NCBI RefSeq assembly: GCF_015278125.1
Contig: NZ_JADILO010000022.1
Coordinates: forward strand, 1 to 64,000
DNA length: 64,000 bases
Reading direction: 5' to 3'
From: Vibrio fluminensis
Lineage (GTDB): Bacteria; Pseudomonadota; Gammaproteobacteria; Enterobacterales; Vibrionaceae
Position numbers and translations under genes: made by a program. The notes below the pieces were generated by a model that was not told where the DNA came from, searched no databases, and worked only from the letters and a program-made list of their open reading frames with translations. Each line of letters starts with the position of its first letter. Positions within the stretch are counted from its first letter, which is position 1. Positions 40,933 through 50,478 of the stretch are shown piece by piece.

Positions 40933-40994
40933 ATATCTAAAATCTGCACATTCCGCTCTTAATCAACGGTTCAGGCCAATAAACATCAACCCAG

Positions 40995-41312
40995 TTAACT
41001 TGGTTGTAGTTCACTCTCTGGCTGGCAATATAAACTATGCAACAAGTGAATTAATGCTTTCACTTCATCACTACTCAGTGTGTAGTAAACCGTTTGTGCC
41101 TCTTTACGTGTATCAACCAAACCATCGCGGCGCAACCACGCCAAATGCTGTGAAAGCGCCGACTGGCTCAGTGATAACTTACTGCACAACTCGCCAACCG
41201 AAAGTTCTTGGTTATGCAACAAACATAAAATCTGCAAGCGTCTTTCATTGGCCATCGCTTTTAATAGCACTACCGCTTGAGCAGAGTTTTTCTCCATCTC
41301 TAGCACATTCAT
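40995..41312 (-). CDS. hlyU: ArsR/SmtB-family regulator HlyU
   Basis: Winged-helix regulator; in V. cholerae, V. vulnificus and V. anguillarum HlyU activates haemolysin or RTX toxin genes, often by displacing H-NS. The ATG at 41312 is preceded by AAGGAGG and gives 105 residues (an in-frame start at 41336 lacks an RBS). The sequence is recognisably HlyU: MEKNSAQAVVLLKAMANERR, HTH LCSKLSLSQSALSQHLAWLRRDGLV and QTVYYTLSS. The metal-binding ELCVC box of ArsR is absent, as is normal for HlyU. The order rpsT-hlyU-nhaR-nptA matches V. cholerae. Confidence 0.93.
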   Translation of the reverse strand: MNVLEMEKNSAQAVVLLKAMANERRLQILCLLHNQELSVGELCSKLSLSQSALSQHLAWLRRDGLVDTRKEAQTVYYTLSSDEVKALIHLLHSLYCQPESELQPS

Positions 41313-41433
41313 CAGTACGCCTCCTTGGAACAGCAAAACATCTCACCTGAGGTTTTGAGACCTTTATTAGTCTGTATTATATACACTTACTAAATGTGGA
41401 TGTTAAGCGATCTGACGCAATGTGTAAAAGACC

Positions 41434-42324
41434 TTAATTAAATAGTTTACTAAAATCCGCATCACATACATTTTTTACAGCAGGATGCTGGATCATCCTC
41501 TCAGCAAAAATAACGTAATACTCTTCTTTCAACTCGTCGATATGTCCAAGCAACTGCAAAGCTTGGTCTTCTTGAATTTCTTGACTGTAAAGAGTCGGAG
41601 CTAAGAAGATGACGTCATCATGATAACGGGCAAATGCCTTCATTAACGCGACATCATCGAATTCGCCCAGAATGTCTACGGTGATCCCCTGACGATCAAA
41701 CCACTCAATCACCTTGCGTCCCATCGCCGTGCGACTACCTGGGATCAGTAACTTACGCTGCTCTAGCACTTCAGGAAACTTCGCTTTTTCTACTTGACCA
41801 GAGCAGAAGAAACTCATGCTACTTTCACCTAGCTTTTTGCTAAACAGTCCCGGACTTTGGCTCGAATCGACTGGGCAATCGGACAAAATCATATCCAGCT
41901 TATGTTGTGCCAGTTGCTCAAGTAGCATTTCGTGAGTCGATTCGAAGCAGCGTAAATGAATACTGTTGTCTTCTGGCACTGTGGTCATCAAAACCTTGCT
42001 CACCAACCGCTTCGATAATGCATCCGCGACGCCAACATCAAATAGAATATTCGAATGCTGACTGTAATTCACGATATCAAGCATCTCATAGCTTAAACCA
42101 AACATACGATCGGCGTACTTGAAAACAAGTTGTCCCAACTCTGTCGGCTCAACACTACGACCATTACGCTTGGTCAACTTGCCGTCAAGACGATCTTCTA
42201 GTGCTTTGATTTGGCCTGTGACAGTTTGCGGTGTGAGGAATAAAGCATCTGCTGCTTTGGTTACTGAACCTTGCTTGCAGACCATCCAAAAGTAATAAAG
42301 GTGGTTGTAGTTTAGATGAGACAT
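41434..42324 (-). CDS. nhaR: LysR-family regulator NhaR
   Basis: LysR-type activator that in E. coli responds to Na+ and induces the antiporter nhaA. The ATG at 42324 ([13 protein letters not shown]) is the family start and gives 296 residues; an ATG four codons earlier is possible. HTH (about 18-38, [25 protein letters not shown]) is followed by the effector-binding domain. No nhaA is in the window; instead a sodium-coupled phosphate transporter is divergent from it. Confidence 0.93.
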   Translation of the reverse strand: MSHLNYNHLYYFWMVCKQGSVTKAADALFLTPQTVTGQIKALEDRLDGKLTKRNGRSVEPTELGQLVFKYADRMFGLSYEMLDIVNYSQHSNILFDVGVADALSKRLVSKVLMTTVPEDNSIHLRCFESTHEMLLEQLAQHKLDMILSDCPVDSSQSPGLFSKKLGESSMSFFCSGQVEKAKFPEVLEQRKLLIPGSRTAMGRKVIEWFDRQGITVDILGEFDDVALMKAFARYHDDVIFLAPTLYSQEIQEDQALQLLGHIDELKEEYYVIFAERMIQHPAVKNVCDADFSKLFN

Positions 42325-42442
42325 TATAAATTTCATTGGTCAATTGATGTCTTTATTTTATAACAGAAGCATTAGATGACAACAACGATTCGAAAAAACC
42401 GACCAAAAATGGCAAAAGGCGTAGTTTTACCGATATTCTCAT

Positions 42443-42456
42443 TGTCATTTATGACA
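42443..42456. promoter_or_regulatory. Palindrome TGTCATTTATGACA between nhaR and nptA
   Basis: A perfect 14-bp palindrome followed 20 bp after its first TTGTCAT by a second TTGTCAT (42462-42468). It may be an operator for NhaR or another regulator, or a partial Pho-box cluster. A further Pho-box-like sequence on the minus strand lies at 42504-42521 (14 of 18 positions). Confidence 0.4.
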
Positions 42457-42641
42457 CTTCATTGTCATAAAACAGCGTTCAACTTTACTCAATCCTGACT
42501 TTTCTGACATTTTTGTGACTGATTTCAACAACATCAAGCCAGTATTTAACTCATTTAATTTCAATAACTTAAATTAAATGTAAAGCAAAAAATACAGACA
42601 TATTTGCTTACTAAGAGAAAAAAAATCATTGTTACACTTAA

Positions 42642-42675
42642 CTGTAATATTACTGAAATATTTCCTCTCTACTAT
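42642..42675 (+). promoter_or_regulatory. Pho-box promoter of nptA
   Basis: CTGTAATATTACTGAAAT (42642-42659) matches the PhoB consensus (two CTGTCAT repeats with a 4-bp AT linker) at 14 of 18 positions. It is followed after 10 bp by a -10 hexamer TACTAT (42670-42675), exactly the geometry of PhoB-activated promoters, and there is no normal -35. The rest of the 42325-42737 gap has no gene. Confidence 0.65.
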
Positions 42676-42737
42676 CGCCCTCAGATTCAACTTACAGACC
42701 AAATCAACGAGTTAACGGTCCAACGGAGAAAATATTT

Positions 42738-43883
42738 ATGAACCAAGCTACTACTACAGCAGCACCTATTTCGAGCACGGCTCGCTGGTTACGCTGGGCT
42801 AACTTGGCATTCATGTTGTACTTACTGCTTCTAGCGGTATCAATGGTAGGTACTGGTTTTAAATGGTCAGTGGGCGACCAAGCTAAAGTTCTATTTGAAT
42901 TTGCGGCTCACCCAATTGCTGGTCTAATGATCGGCCTTGTGGCTACAGCACTTATCCAGTCTTCAAGTACAGTAACTTCTATTATCGTCGGCCTTGTGGC
43001 TGGTGGTTTACCAGTTGAAACTGCAATCCCAATGGTTATGGGTGCAAACATTGGTACAACAGTAACTAACACTCTAGTTTCTCTAGGTCACGTTCGTTGC
43101 AAAGAAGAATTCCAACGCGCTTTTGCAAGTGCGACGATTCACGACTTCTTCAACCTACTAGCTGTAATGATCTTCCTACCGCTAGAGATGATGTTCGGTA
43201 TTCTAGACAAAGTGTCTCACTGGTTGGTTTCACCACTACTAAACACTGGTGATATGAGCGTGGGTGGTTTTGACTTCATCAAACCAATCACTAAACCAGT
43301 AATCAGTGCACTGCAAGGTCCTCTAGGTACATTTGGTAACACTGTTGGTGGCGTATTGCTGATCGCTATCGGTATCGCGACAATCTTCCTAGCTATCACC
43401 GTAATGGGTAAGCTAATGAAAGGTCTAATGGTTGGTCGTGCACGTGATATTCTTAAGAACGCAATCGGTCGTGGTCCAATCCACGGTATCGTATCGGGTT
43501 CTATCGTGACAGTACTAGTTCAGTCTTCTTCAACGACAACTAGTCTAATGGTTCCACTAGTGGGTACTGGCGTTCTTAAAGTACGTGACGTATACCCGTT
43601 CACTCTAGGCGCTAACATCGGTACTTGTATTACTGCGCTACTAGCAGCAACAGCAGTATCAGGCGAGTTCGCAGTGTTCGCACTACAAATCGCACTTGTA
43701 CACCTAGTGTTTAACCTGATGGCAACTGTATTTATCTTTGGTATCCCGTTCCTACGTGAGATTCCAGTGAAGTGTGCTGAATACCTAGCAGCAACAGCAG
43801 TTAAGAACAAAGCAGTTGTAGCAGCATACCTACTATCAGTGTTCATCGTGCTACCAGGCGCAATCCTAGCACTGACAGTATAA
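42738..43883 (+). CDS. nptA: Na+/phosphate cotransporter NptA
   Basis: SLC34/NptA-type sodium-dependent phosphate importer of the inner membrane. The 381 residues carry the two signature repeats LIQSSSTVTSIIVGLV with MGANIGTTVTNTLVSLG, and LVQSSSTTTSLMVPLV with LGANIGTCITAL, in inverted topology. About eight TM segments. Same place as V. cholerae nptA. RBS CGGAGA. A Pho-box promoter upstream suggests induction by phosphate starvation. Confidence 0.95.
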   Translation: MNQATTTAAPISSTARWLRWANLAFMLYLLLLAVSMVGTGFKWSVGDQAKVLFEFAAHPIAGLMIGLVATALIQSSSTVTSIIVGLVAGGLPVETAIPMVMGANIGTTVTNTLVSLGHVRCKEEFQRAFASATIHDFFNLLAVMIFLPLEMMFGILDKVSHWLVSPLLNTGDMSVGGFDFIKPITKPVISALQGPLGTFGNTVGGVLLIAIGIATIFLAITVMGKLMKGLMVGRARDILKNAIGRGPIHGIVSGSIVTVLVQSSSTTTSLMVPLVGTGVLKVRDVYPFTLGANIGTCITALLAATAVSGEFAVFALQIALVHLVFNLMATVFIFGIPFLREIPVKCAEYLAATAVKNKAVVAAYLLSVFIVLPGAILALTV

Positions 43884-43910
43884 TAACAAAGTAACACACC
43901 ATCGCTTGCT

Positions 43911-43942
43911 AAGCCCCTGACCTCGGTCAGGGGCTTTTTTTT
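43911..43942 (+). terminator. nptA terminator
   Basis: AAGCCCCTGACC-TC-GGTCAGGGGCTT followed by six more T, 27 nt after the stop. Confidence 0.92.
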
Positions 43943-44014
43943 GCAAGGAACGCAGGCTAAGGAAACATAGGAACACTGCGTTTACGGAACGCTTCGCTCA
44001 CGGGAAAAACATTT

Positions 44015-44517
44015 AGTAGCAACACATTCCCACATCCATAAGTGAAGTGCAGCGCAACGTTCCGTAGCAACGCATGCCCGCATCCGTAAGTTAAGTACAG
44101 AGCAACGTTCCGTAGCAACGCATTCCCGCATCAGTGAGTTAAGCGCAGCGCAACGTTCCGTAGCAATGCATCCCCGCATCAGTAAGTTAAGCGCAGCGCA
44201 ACGTTCCGTAACAACGCATTCCTGCATCAGTGAGTTAAGCGCAGCGCAACGTTCCGTAGCAATGCGTTCCCGCATCCGTAAGTAAAGTGCAGCGCAACGT
44301 TCCGTAGCAATGCGTTCCCGCATCCGTAAGTGAAGTGCAGCGCAACGTTCCGTAGCAACGCATTCCCACATCCATAAGTGAAGTGCAGCGCAACGTTCCG
44401 CAGCAACGCCTCCCGCATCCATAAGTGAAGCGCAGCGCAACGTTCCGTAACAACGCATTCCCGCATCCGTAAGTGAAGTGCAGCGCAACGTTCCGTAGCA
44501 ACGCGTTCCCACTTCCA
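44015..44517. repeat. 48-bp tandem repeat array, about 10.5 copies
   Basis: The core CAACGTTCCG recurs at 44055, 44103, 44151, 44199, 44247, 44295, 44343, 44391, 44438 and 44486: 48-bp period except one 47-bp step. Units end in GTGCAGCG or GCGCAGCG, vary at a few positions (CGCATT/TGCGTT; CATCCG/CATCAG) and are otherwise near identical. A degenerate inverted copy of the unit sits at 43977-43998. The array fills the gap between the nptA and thyA terminators. Frames on the minus strand are open because the unit has no stop codon, but there is no sign of a gene. Confidence 0.95.
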
Positions 44518-44549
44518 AAAAAAAGACCGACACTAGGTCAGTCTTTTTC
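44517..44549 (-). terminator. thyA terminator
   Basis: Minus-strand AAAAAGACTGAC-CTAG-TGTCGGTCTTTTTTTT, 14 nt after the thyA stop. It directly abuts the repeat array. Confidence 0.85.
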
Positions 44550-44563
44550 ATTCAATCTATCGC

Positions 44564-45415
44564 TTACACCGAAAACGGATACTTAATTGGTTCGTGGCAT
44601 TCGTAGCCTTCAACCCAAAAGTCATCCAAGGTAACCCATGTTTCCAAGTCTTCAAGTGACTTAATCTCAGGGTTAATGTGGAACGTTGCTGGTGCTAATG
44701 GCTCACGTTTTAGCTGCACATCACGCATCAAATCAAGCTGATCTTCGTAGATGTGTGCATTAACAATCTTGTGGTACGCCACACCGGGCTTCTTACCAGT
44801 AATTTGCGCCATGATAGCAAGGAACACATACACTTGAACCATGTTGAAATTCAGCCCTAGCGGTACGTCACACGAACGTTGAGTGCTGTTTAGGTACAAC
44901 GTATCGCCCAGTAGCGAGAAGTGATGGCTGTACATACATGGGCGCAGACAGCCCATATGGAACTCACCTGGGTTGTAAAAGTTTAAGATCTCACCGCGAT
45001 CATCAACGCCGCGAGTCAAGTCATCTACAATCTTGCGCAGCTGGTCAATATGACCACCATCGGGTTTTGCCCATGCACGACCTTGAACGCCGTATACGCG
45101 TCCCATGTCATCTTCGCCTTTGCGGTATGGGTTGTTCAGCCAAGCTTCGTTCAAATTCGCATTCGCATCCCAGGTTTTTGTCCCTAGCTGACGAAAGTCT
45201 TCGGCATTGTCATAACCACGGATATAGCCCAGTAGCTCTGCGACTGCCGCTTTCCAGAAGCTTTTACGTGTAGTCACTAGCGGGAACTGGTTGTTAGCCA
45301 CATCGTAAGTTAAATCGGCATTAATCACCGTTAAGCAGCGCTTGCCAGTACGCTCGTTTTCAACCCACTCACCATGGTCAACAATTCGCTGACAGAGTTC
45401 TAAATACTGTTTCAC
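44564..45415 (-). CDS. thyA: Thymidylate synthase ThyA
   Basis: Makes dTMP from dUMP with methylene-tetrahydrofolate. The 283 residues (E. coli 264; the extra is a short insertion near residue 95) have the catalytic Cys in [10 protein letters not shown], the Arg motif [18 protein letters not shown], and the C-terminal KYPFSV, close to the family end. It is the last gene of the rppH-ptsP-TSUP-lgt-thyA run, 9 nt after lgt; lgt-thyA adjacency is conserved in E. coli. Confidence 0.97.
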   Translation of the reverse strand: MKQYLELCQRIVDHGEWVENERTGKRCLTVINADLTYDVANNQFPLVTTRKSFWKAAVAELLGYIRGYDNAEDFRQLGTKTWDANANLNEAWLNNPYRKGEDDMGRVYGVQGRAWAKPDGGHIDQLRKIVDDLTRGVDDRGEILNFYNPGEFHMGCLRPCMYSHHFSLLGDTLYLNSTQRSCDVPLGLNFNMVQVYVFLAIMAQITGKKPGVAYHKIVNAHIYEDQLDLMRDVQLKREPLAPATFHINPEIKSLEDLETWVTLDDFWVEGYECHEPIKYPFSV

Positions 45416-45424
45416 ACCAATTCC

Positions 45425-46249
45425 TTACTTCGCTTTCTGTTGGGGTAATTCGTCTTTGTAATGACCGCGCTTGTAGGCCCATACCATCATCAATCCACCA
45501 GCAATGATCATTGGTGTTGATAAGATTTGACCCATAGAGATAAAGCCACCAAATAAGCCTAATTGTGCATCTGGTTCACGGACATATTCGACAAGGAAAC
45601 GGAATGTACCATAACCAACTAGGAACAGACCTGACACAGATCCAAGTGGACGTGGCTTTTTAATAAACCAGTTTAGAATAAAGAACAGTACGATCCCTTC
45701 CAGAGCCATCTCATATAGCTGTGAAGGATGGCGCGGCAGCGGACCACCATTAGGAAATACGATAGCCCAAGGCACGTCAGTAACACGTCCCCACAGCTCG
45801 CTGTTCATAAAGTTACCCATACGCCCCATACCTAAGCCAAACGGCACCAGTGGAGCAATAAAATCTGCAACCCCAAAGAAGGTGCGCCCATTTTTACGCG
45901 CATACCAGAACATTGCGGTAATCACACCTAGCAGACCGCCGTGGAATGACATACCACCGGTCCAAACTTTAAATAGGTAAAGTGGGTCTTGTAGGAATAA
46001 ATCGAAGTTATAAAACAATACATAACCGACACGACCACCGATCACGACACCTAAGAAACCAGCAAAGAGCAAGTCAGACACCTGTTCGCGAGTCCAGCCA
46101 CTGCCCGGTTTATCAGCACGTCGATTTGCCAACCACAACGCAAAAGCAAAACCGATTAAGTACATTAAGCCATACCAACGAATAGATAGTGGGCCAATTG
46201 AGACTAATACAGGATCGATATTAGGAAATTCAAAGTATCCCTGAGACAT
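45425..46249 (-). CDS. lgt: Prolipoprotein diacylglyceryl transferase Lgt
   Basis: Inner-membrane enzyme that adds diacylglyceryl to the lipobox Cys, the first step of lipoprotein maturation (LspA, also in this window, does the second). 274 residues with seven TM segments. Signature [14 protein letters not shown] (about 142-155) with the essential Arg and Asn, plus SFHGGLLG and [10 protein letters not shown]. Cotranscribed with thyA downstream. Confidence 0.97.
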   Translation of the reverse strand: MSQGYFEFPNIDPVLVSIGPLSIRWYGLMYLIGFAFALWLANRRADKPGSGWTREQVSDLLFAGFLGVVIGGRVGYVLFYNFDLFLQDPLYLFKVWTGGMSFHGGLLGVITAMFWYARKNGRTFFGVADFIAPLVPFGLGMGRMGNFMNSELWGRVTDVPWAIVFPNGGPLPRHPSQLYEMALEGIVLFFILNWFIKKPRPLGSVSGLFLVGYGTFRFLVEYVREPDAQLGLFGGFISMGQILSTPMIIAGGLMMVWAYKRGHYKDELPQQKAK

Positions 46250-46290
46250 AAGAAGACTACTCTTTTAATAATGATTTAGATGAGATTGCA

Positions 46291-47082
46291 CTACAGCAAC
46301 ATAGTTCCTGCTACAAACATCAAAAATAGCGCGAAAATCTTTTTCAATACAGCCGTCGGTAAAGATGTCGCCAATTTAGCGCCGATCTTTGTCGTCAACA
46401 TTGAAGTTGATGCAATCGCTGCCAGTGCGGGTAAATACACGTAACCCACACTATAACTTGGTAAGTTATCAGCGCTGTAGCCATGCAAAATAAAGCCTGT
46501 CATACCTGAAATGGCAATCACACAGCCACACACAGAGGAAGAGCCTACCGCTTTTCGCATCTCAACGCCATGGCGATTAAGGAAAGGCACCGATAAAGAG
46601 CCGCCACCAATCCCTGCCAAACTGGAAATAATACCGATACCAGCACCATACCCCATGGTTACCCCACTCGATGGCATACTGCGCTCAATGGTATTTCTAA
46701 TCGACAGTAGCATCTGCAACGCAAGCAGCAACACAATTACGCCAAAGACTTTAGGTAGGTACTCGCTCGGTATCCACTCGGCGACATTAGCGCCAACAAA
46801 GCCGCCAATGATAACACCAGGCATCAACCATTTAACGACAAACATATCAACGTTACCTAGTTTGAGATGGTTAAACGCCGAAGAACCTGAAGTGACGATG
46901 ATGGTCGAAAGTGAGGTTGCCAACGCAATGTTCATCGTGATGCTGGGATCAATTCCGGCTTGCGGTAAAAGAAATACCAAAGCAGGGACCACTATTAAAC
47001 CACCACCGATACCTAATAACCCTGCCATTACACCCACGAATGAGCCAAGCAAAAGCATTAACAATAGCAATTCAATAGACAC
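46291..47082 (-). CDS. TSUP-family (TauE/SafE) membrane transporter
   Basis: Probable anion or sulfur-compound permease of unknown substrate. 263 residues with about eight TM segments and the two family repeats, each with a Gly-rich motif: GLLGIGGGLIVVPAL (about 21-35) and SLAGIGGGSLSVPFLNRHG (about 154-172). It sits 9 nt after ptsP within the operon, as in other vibrios. Confidence 0.88.
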   Translation of the reverse strand: MSIELLLLMLLLGSFVGVMAGLLGIGGGLIVVPALVFLLPQAGIDPSITMNIALATSLSTIIVTSGSSAFNHLKLGNVDMFVVKWLMPGVIIGGFVGANVAEWIPSEYLPKVFGVIVLLLALQMLLSIRNTIERSMPSSGVTMGYGAGIGIISSLAGIGGGSLSVPFLNRHGVEMRKAVGSSSVCGCVIAISGMTGFILHGYSADNLPSYSVGYVYLPALAAIASTSMLTTKIGAKLATSLPTAVLKKIFALFLMFVAGTMLL

Positions 47083-47091
47083 TCTGTTTCC

Positions 47092-49338
47092 TTATTTTTT
47101 ACCAGCGCGGATAAAGCCTGAGAAGCCTTTTAATTCAAAGAAATCTTCCATCATCGCATAAATGTTGTTGCCATAAGGTTGGGTTAAAGCTTGGCTCGCT
47201 AATTGACTCAACTCTTCGATACTGGTGTGGCGTAGCAGGTATTTCACCTTAGCCACGTTCGAGGTATTCATACTTAAACTTCGATACCCCAGCCCCACTA
47301 AAAGTAATGAACCAATCGGGTCGCCCGCCAACTCACCACAAATACAAACGGGCAACTTTAACTGCTGACAAGTTTGATAAATATGATTTAACGCCATGAC
47401 CACTGCCGGATGCATACTCTCATAAACATCAGACACCCGTGAATTATTGCGGTCTACCGCAAGTAAATATTGGGTTAAATCGTTGGTTCCGACTGAAACA
47501 AAATCGATCTTATCTGCCACCAGCGGCAACAGATAAAGCATCGAAGGCACTTCGATCATAATGCCAACTTGAGGTCGCAACAAACTAGGGTTCAGTGTCA
47601 AGACTTCCGAATAGGCTTGCTCAATCAAAACCAAAGCATCATCCAGCTCTTGCGCACCAGAAATCATCGGCAACAAAATACTTAAGTTTTGCGTTGTTGA
47701 ACTTGCCCGCATCATCGCGCGAATTTGCATTAAAAAGATATCTGGATGATCGAGTGTAAAACGAATCCCGCGCCAACCCAGAAATGGATTGTCCTCTTCG
47801 ATTGGCAAATATGGCAATGGTTTATCGCCACCAATGTCTAAGGTACGCATCACTACACGCTTATCAGGATACGTGGTCAACACGGAATTATATTGCTGCG
47901 TCTGTTCGTCTTCTGACGGGAATCGATGCTGGAGCAAAAAGCTAATTTCTGTACGGTATAAACCGACCCCATCAACACCTTGGTTAACGGCAATATTGGC
48001 ATCGGCACTGAGACCCGCATTGAGTAATACTTCAATACGCTCACCATCACTGGTTTGCGCTGGCTCCTCAATGCGCTGGTTAACCATATTGGCTAACTCA
48101 CGCTCTTCATTGGCAAGAGCTCGGTACTCTTTGAGTAACTGACGGCTTGGTGATACTAGAATCTTACCACTATAGCCATCGACAATACCCTGTTTACCAT
48201 TAATGGTGTTGAGGTTAAGGTTAACCCCCATAACCGCAGGGATGCCAAGCGCACGTGACAAGATAGCCGCATGCGAATTCGCTGCGCCTTCTAATGAAAT
48301 CACCGCCAATAACTGTTCTTTAGGAATTGATGCGAGTAACGAAGCGGTTAACTCGCGTACCACCAAAATAACAGGTTGATCAAACGTTTGCTGTTCTTGT
48401 TCCGTATTATTGAGGAAGTAGAGCAGTCGCTGGCCTAACTCACGCACATCTTGCGCGCGCTCACGCAAGTAGCTATCCGACATACGAGCAAAGCGACTCG
48501 AGTAGGTCTCAACAACTTGTCGTACCGCCCAATCCGCACGATCGCCTTTCTGAATCTGTGCTTTGAGATCTTTGCGTAGCATCGGATCATTGAGCAAATG
48601 GGTAAACAGATCGAATATCGCCAGCGTATCTTTGTTGATTTCGCTATCAAGCTTTTTGCGCATCCGACGAAAATCAGTAAGAGCGGCTTCAATGGCTAAC
48701 AGTAACCACTCTTGCTCGCGTTCAATATCCAACGTCGAAGCAGGGCTGACATCAGAAAGGAGCGGTTGACTATCATCCCACCAGAACTGACCAATCGCGA
48801 CACCTGAAGACGCCGGAATACCACGAATGGCTTGCTGAGTCTTTTCTAGTCGCCATTGCCCTTGTGTTTGAGCATGTGCGATGATCACCGCAAGCTGAGC
48901 GGCCAACGTGACTAAAAAGGACTCTTCCATTTCATTAAACAGACGTTGCTCTTTTTGCTGCACGACTAATACCCCAAGCACCTGCTTGCGGTGAATAATG
49001 GGCGTGCCAAGAAAGCTCTGATAGACCTCTTCTCCTAACTGAGAAAAGTATTTGAAGTTAGGGTGTTTAGAAGCTTCAGCAAGGTTCAAAGGTTCGGCAC
49101 TGCGTTTAACCAAACCTACTAAACCTTCACTAAAGTTGATATGTATTTTATTGCCTTTAAAACGCAAACCTTGAGTAGCCATTAACTCAAGACGCTGCAT
49201 CTCTTCATTCGCAAGGTAAATCGTGCAACATTCCGTGTGCATAGCAAGACAAGTTTGCTTAACCAAAAGTTGCAACGCTGCATGAACGTTTTCAACTCGT
49301 GAAACTTGTTCAACTATGTCCCTTAGTTGAGAAAGCAT
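47092..49338 (-). CDS. ptsP: Nitrogen-PTS enzyme I PtsP (EI-Ntr)
   Basis: First phosphotransferase of the regulatory nitrogen PTS, phosphorylating NPr with PEP. The 748 residues have an N-terminal GAF domain (about 1-155) that senses glutamine and 2-oxoglutarate in E. coli, then the EI modules with the phosphorylated His in GAANSHAAILSRALGIPAVMG (about 350) and the PEP-binding motif VSVGTNDLTQYLLAVDR plus CICGELAGDP. The gene begins 2 nt after rppH ends, as in E. coli. Confidence 0.97.
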   Translation of the reverse strand: MLSQLRDIVEQVSRVENVHAALQLLVKQTCLAMHTECCTIYLANEEMQRLELMATQGLRFKGNKIHINFSEGLVGLVKRSAEPLNLAEASKHPNFKYFSQLGEEVYQSFLGTPIIHRKQVLGVLVVQQKEQRLFNEMEESFLVTLAAQLAVIIAHAQTQGQWRLEKTQQAIRGIPASSGVAIGQFWWDDSQPLLSDVSPASTLDIEREQEWLLLAIEAALTDFRRMRKKLDSEINKDTLAIFDLFTHLLNDPMLRKDLKAQIQKGDRADWAVRQVVETYSSRFARMSDSYLRERAQDVRELGQRLLYFLNNTEQEQQTFDQPVILVVRELTASLLASIPKEQLLAVISLEGAANSHAAILSRALGIPAVMGVNLNLNTINGKQGIVDGYSGKILVSPSRQLLKEYRALANEERELANMVNQRIEEPAQTSDGERIEVLLNAGLSADANIAVNQGVDGVGLYRTEISFLLQHRFPSEDEQTQQYNSVLTTYPDKRVVMRTLDIGGDKPLPYLPIEEDNPFLGWRGIRFTLDHPDIFLMQIRAMMRASSTTQNLSILLPMISGAQELDDALVLIEQAYSEVLTLNPSLLRPQVGIMIEVPSMLYLLPLVADKIDFVSVGTNDLTQYLLAVDRNNSRVSDVYESMHPAVVMALNHIYQTCQQLKLPVCICGELAGDPIGSLLLVGLGYRSLSMNTSNVAKVKYLLRHTSIEELSQLASQALTQPYGNNIYAMMEDFFELKGFSGFIRAGKK

Positions 49339-49340
49339 CT

Positions 49341-49859
49341 CTACCCTCTTCGTGATTTACGTTTGCCTTTGACTCGACGCTCTTTAAACGGCATTGCCAT
49401 GGATGCGAACTCTTTCATCGCGCGACGATAGACATCACGCTTAAAAGAGACCACTTGACGCACTGGGTACCAATAACTCACCCAACGCCAACCATCAAAT
49501 TCAGGGGAATTACCGCGCTGCATATTGATCTTACTTTCATCACAATCTAAGCGCAGTAAAAACCATTTCTGTTTTTGGCCGATACAAACAGGCTTTGAAT
49601 CCCAACGGACAAGTCGTTTCGGTAATTTATACCTTAGCCAATGCCGACTTGTCGCTATGATTTTCACGTCTTTACTAGTAAGACCTACCTCTTCATACAA
49701 CTCTCGAAACATGGCTTGCTCCGGTGTCTCACCGTCATCAATTCCACCTTGAGGAAATTGCCATGAATGTTGTCCGTATCGTTTAGCCCAGAAGACCTGA
49801 CCATGGTTGTTACAGATTACAATTCCCACATTTAAGCGGTAACCATCGCCATCTATCAC
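49341..49859 (-). CDS. rppH: RNA pyrophosphohydrolase RppH
   Basis: Nudix hydrolase that removes pyrophosphate from triphosphorylated mRNA 5' ends and so starts RNase E decay. 172 residues; Nudix box [22 protein letters not shown] (about 38-59), preceded by WQFPQ. C-terminal KRKSRRG basic tail. First gene of the rppH-ptsP operon. Confidence 0.97.
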   Translation of the reverse strand: MIDGDGYRLNVGIVICNNHGQVFWAKRYGQHSWQFPQGGIDDGETPEQAMFRELYEEVGLTSKDVKIIATSRHWLRYKLPKRLVRWDSKPVCIGQKQKWFLLRLDCDESKINMQRGNSPEFDGWRWVSYWYPVRQVVSFKRDVYRRAMKEFASMAMPFKERRVKGKRKSRRG

Positions 49860-49995
49860 TGGCCAACCTCTAATAAATTCTTAATTGCAGTAATTTTTCC
49901 ACATATCCCCAAGCGGAGCAAACTTACTAGTGTGACTAGCACAGAAATTATCGCCGAATCTTGTCATTATGAATAACTACCAGCCACAAACGCCG

Positions 49996-50373
49996 TTATT
50001 CACAACGTGATGAGACCTACTCCACATTTATTCACCTTTTCTGTGTATAACTATGTGAAAAAACACCGAACAAGCGATCATTTATTCACCAAGAGCAATT
50101 TGCGCAACAAAACACCCCTATGAAACACCAACAAAAAACATTTAAAAACATAAAGTTAAACCAAAACACCACAGCAAAACTCTACCATTTATAAGTCTAT
50201 ATTTTCACTCAAACCAAACTGCTCAAAGATCAACCACTCATTTATTTATCCACACAACGTTAAGCAAAAAAAGCTAAAGTCTGAAAATTCAAGCAAAATT
50301 ACCACCTAGTACCCCTGTTAATTCATACATAAGTTATGAATTTAGCTATTTTTCATTCAATATCTGTGGATAA
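49996..50373. other. DnaA-box cluster between rppH and mutH (DARS2-like candidate)
   Basis: Four perfect TTATNCACA sites: TTATTCACA (49996-50004, +), TTATACACA (50042-50050, -), TTATCCACA (50246-50254, +) and TTATCCACA (50365-50373, -). Two TTATTCACC near-matches lie at 50028-50036 and 50082-50090. The first four boxes fall within 95 bp. An IHF-like GATCAACCACTCA lies at 50228-50240, and several GATC sites follow. The 619-bp gap (49860-50478) has no gene. E. coli DARS2, which reactivates DnaA, lies in the mutH neighbourhood, so I infer the same role. Confidence 0.65.
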
Positions 50374-50478
50374 CCTATTAATGAAGATCTTTTCGCCACT
50401 CTGCATGATCTTTCACCAACTCCACATTTGACGAGATTGCGTTAAAATAGTAAGCCAACAAGCCAATAAGTAGCACCA

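Noticed and set aside
43911..44549. CRISPR array
   Set aside because: Repeats are directly contiguous with no unique spacers.
43982..44551. 189-codon minus-strand frame with 16-residue Cys-rich repeats, and two overlapping frames
   Set aside because: It is the tandem array read through; it starts inside the thyA terminator, lacks an RBS, and three frames are open equally because the unit has no stop codon.
46511..47161. 216-codon plus-strand frame antisense to the TSUP gene
   Set aside because: Shadow frame of a membrane-protein gene with strong coding evidence on the other strand.
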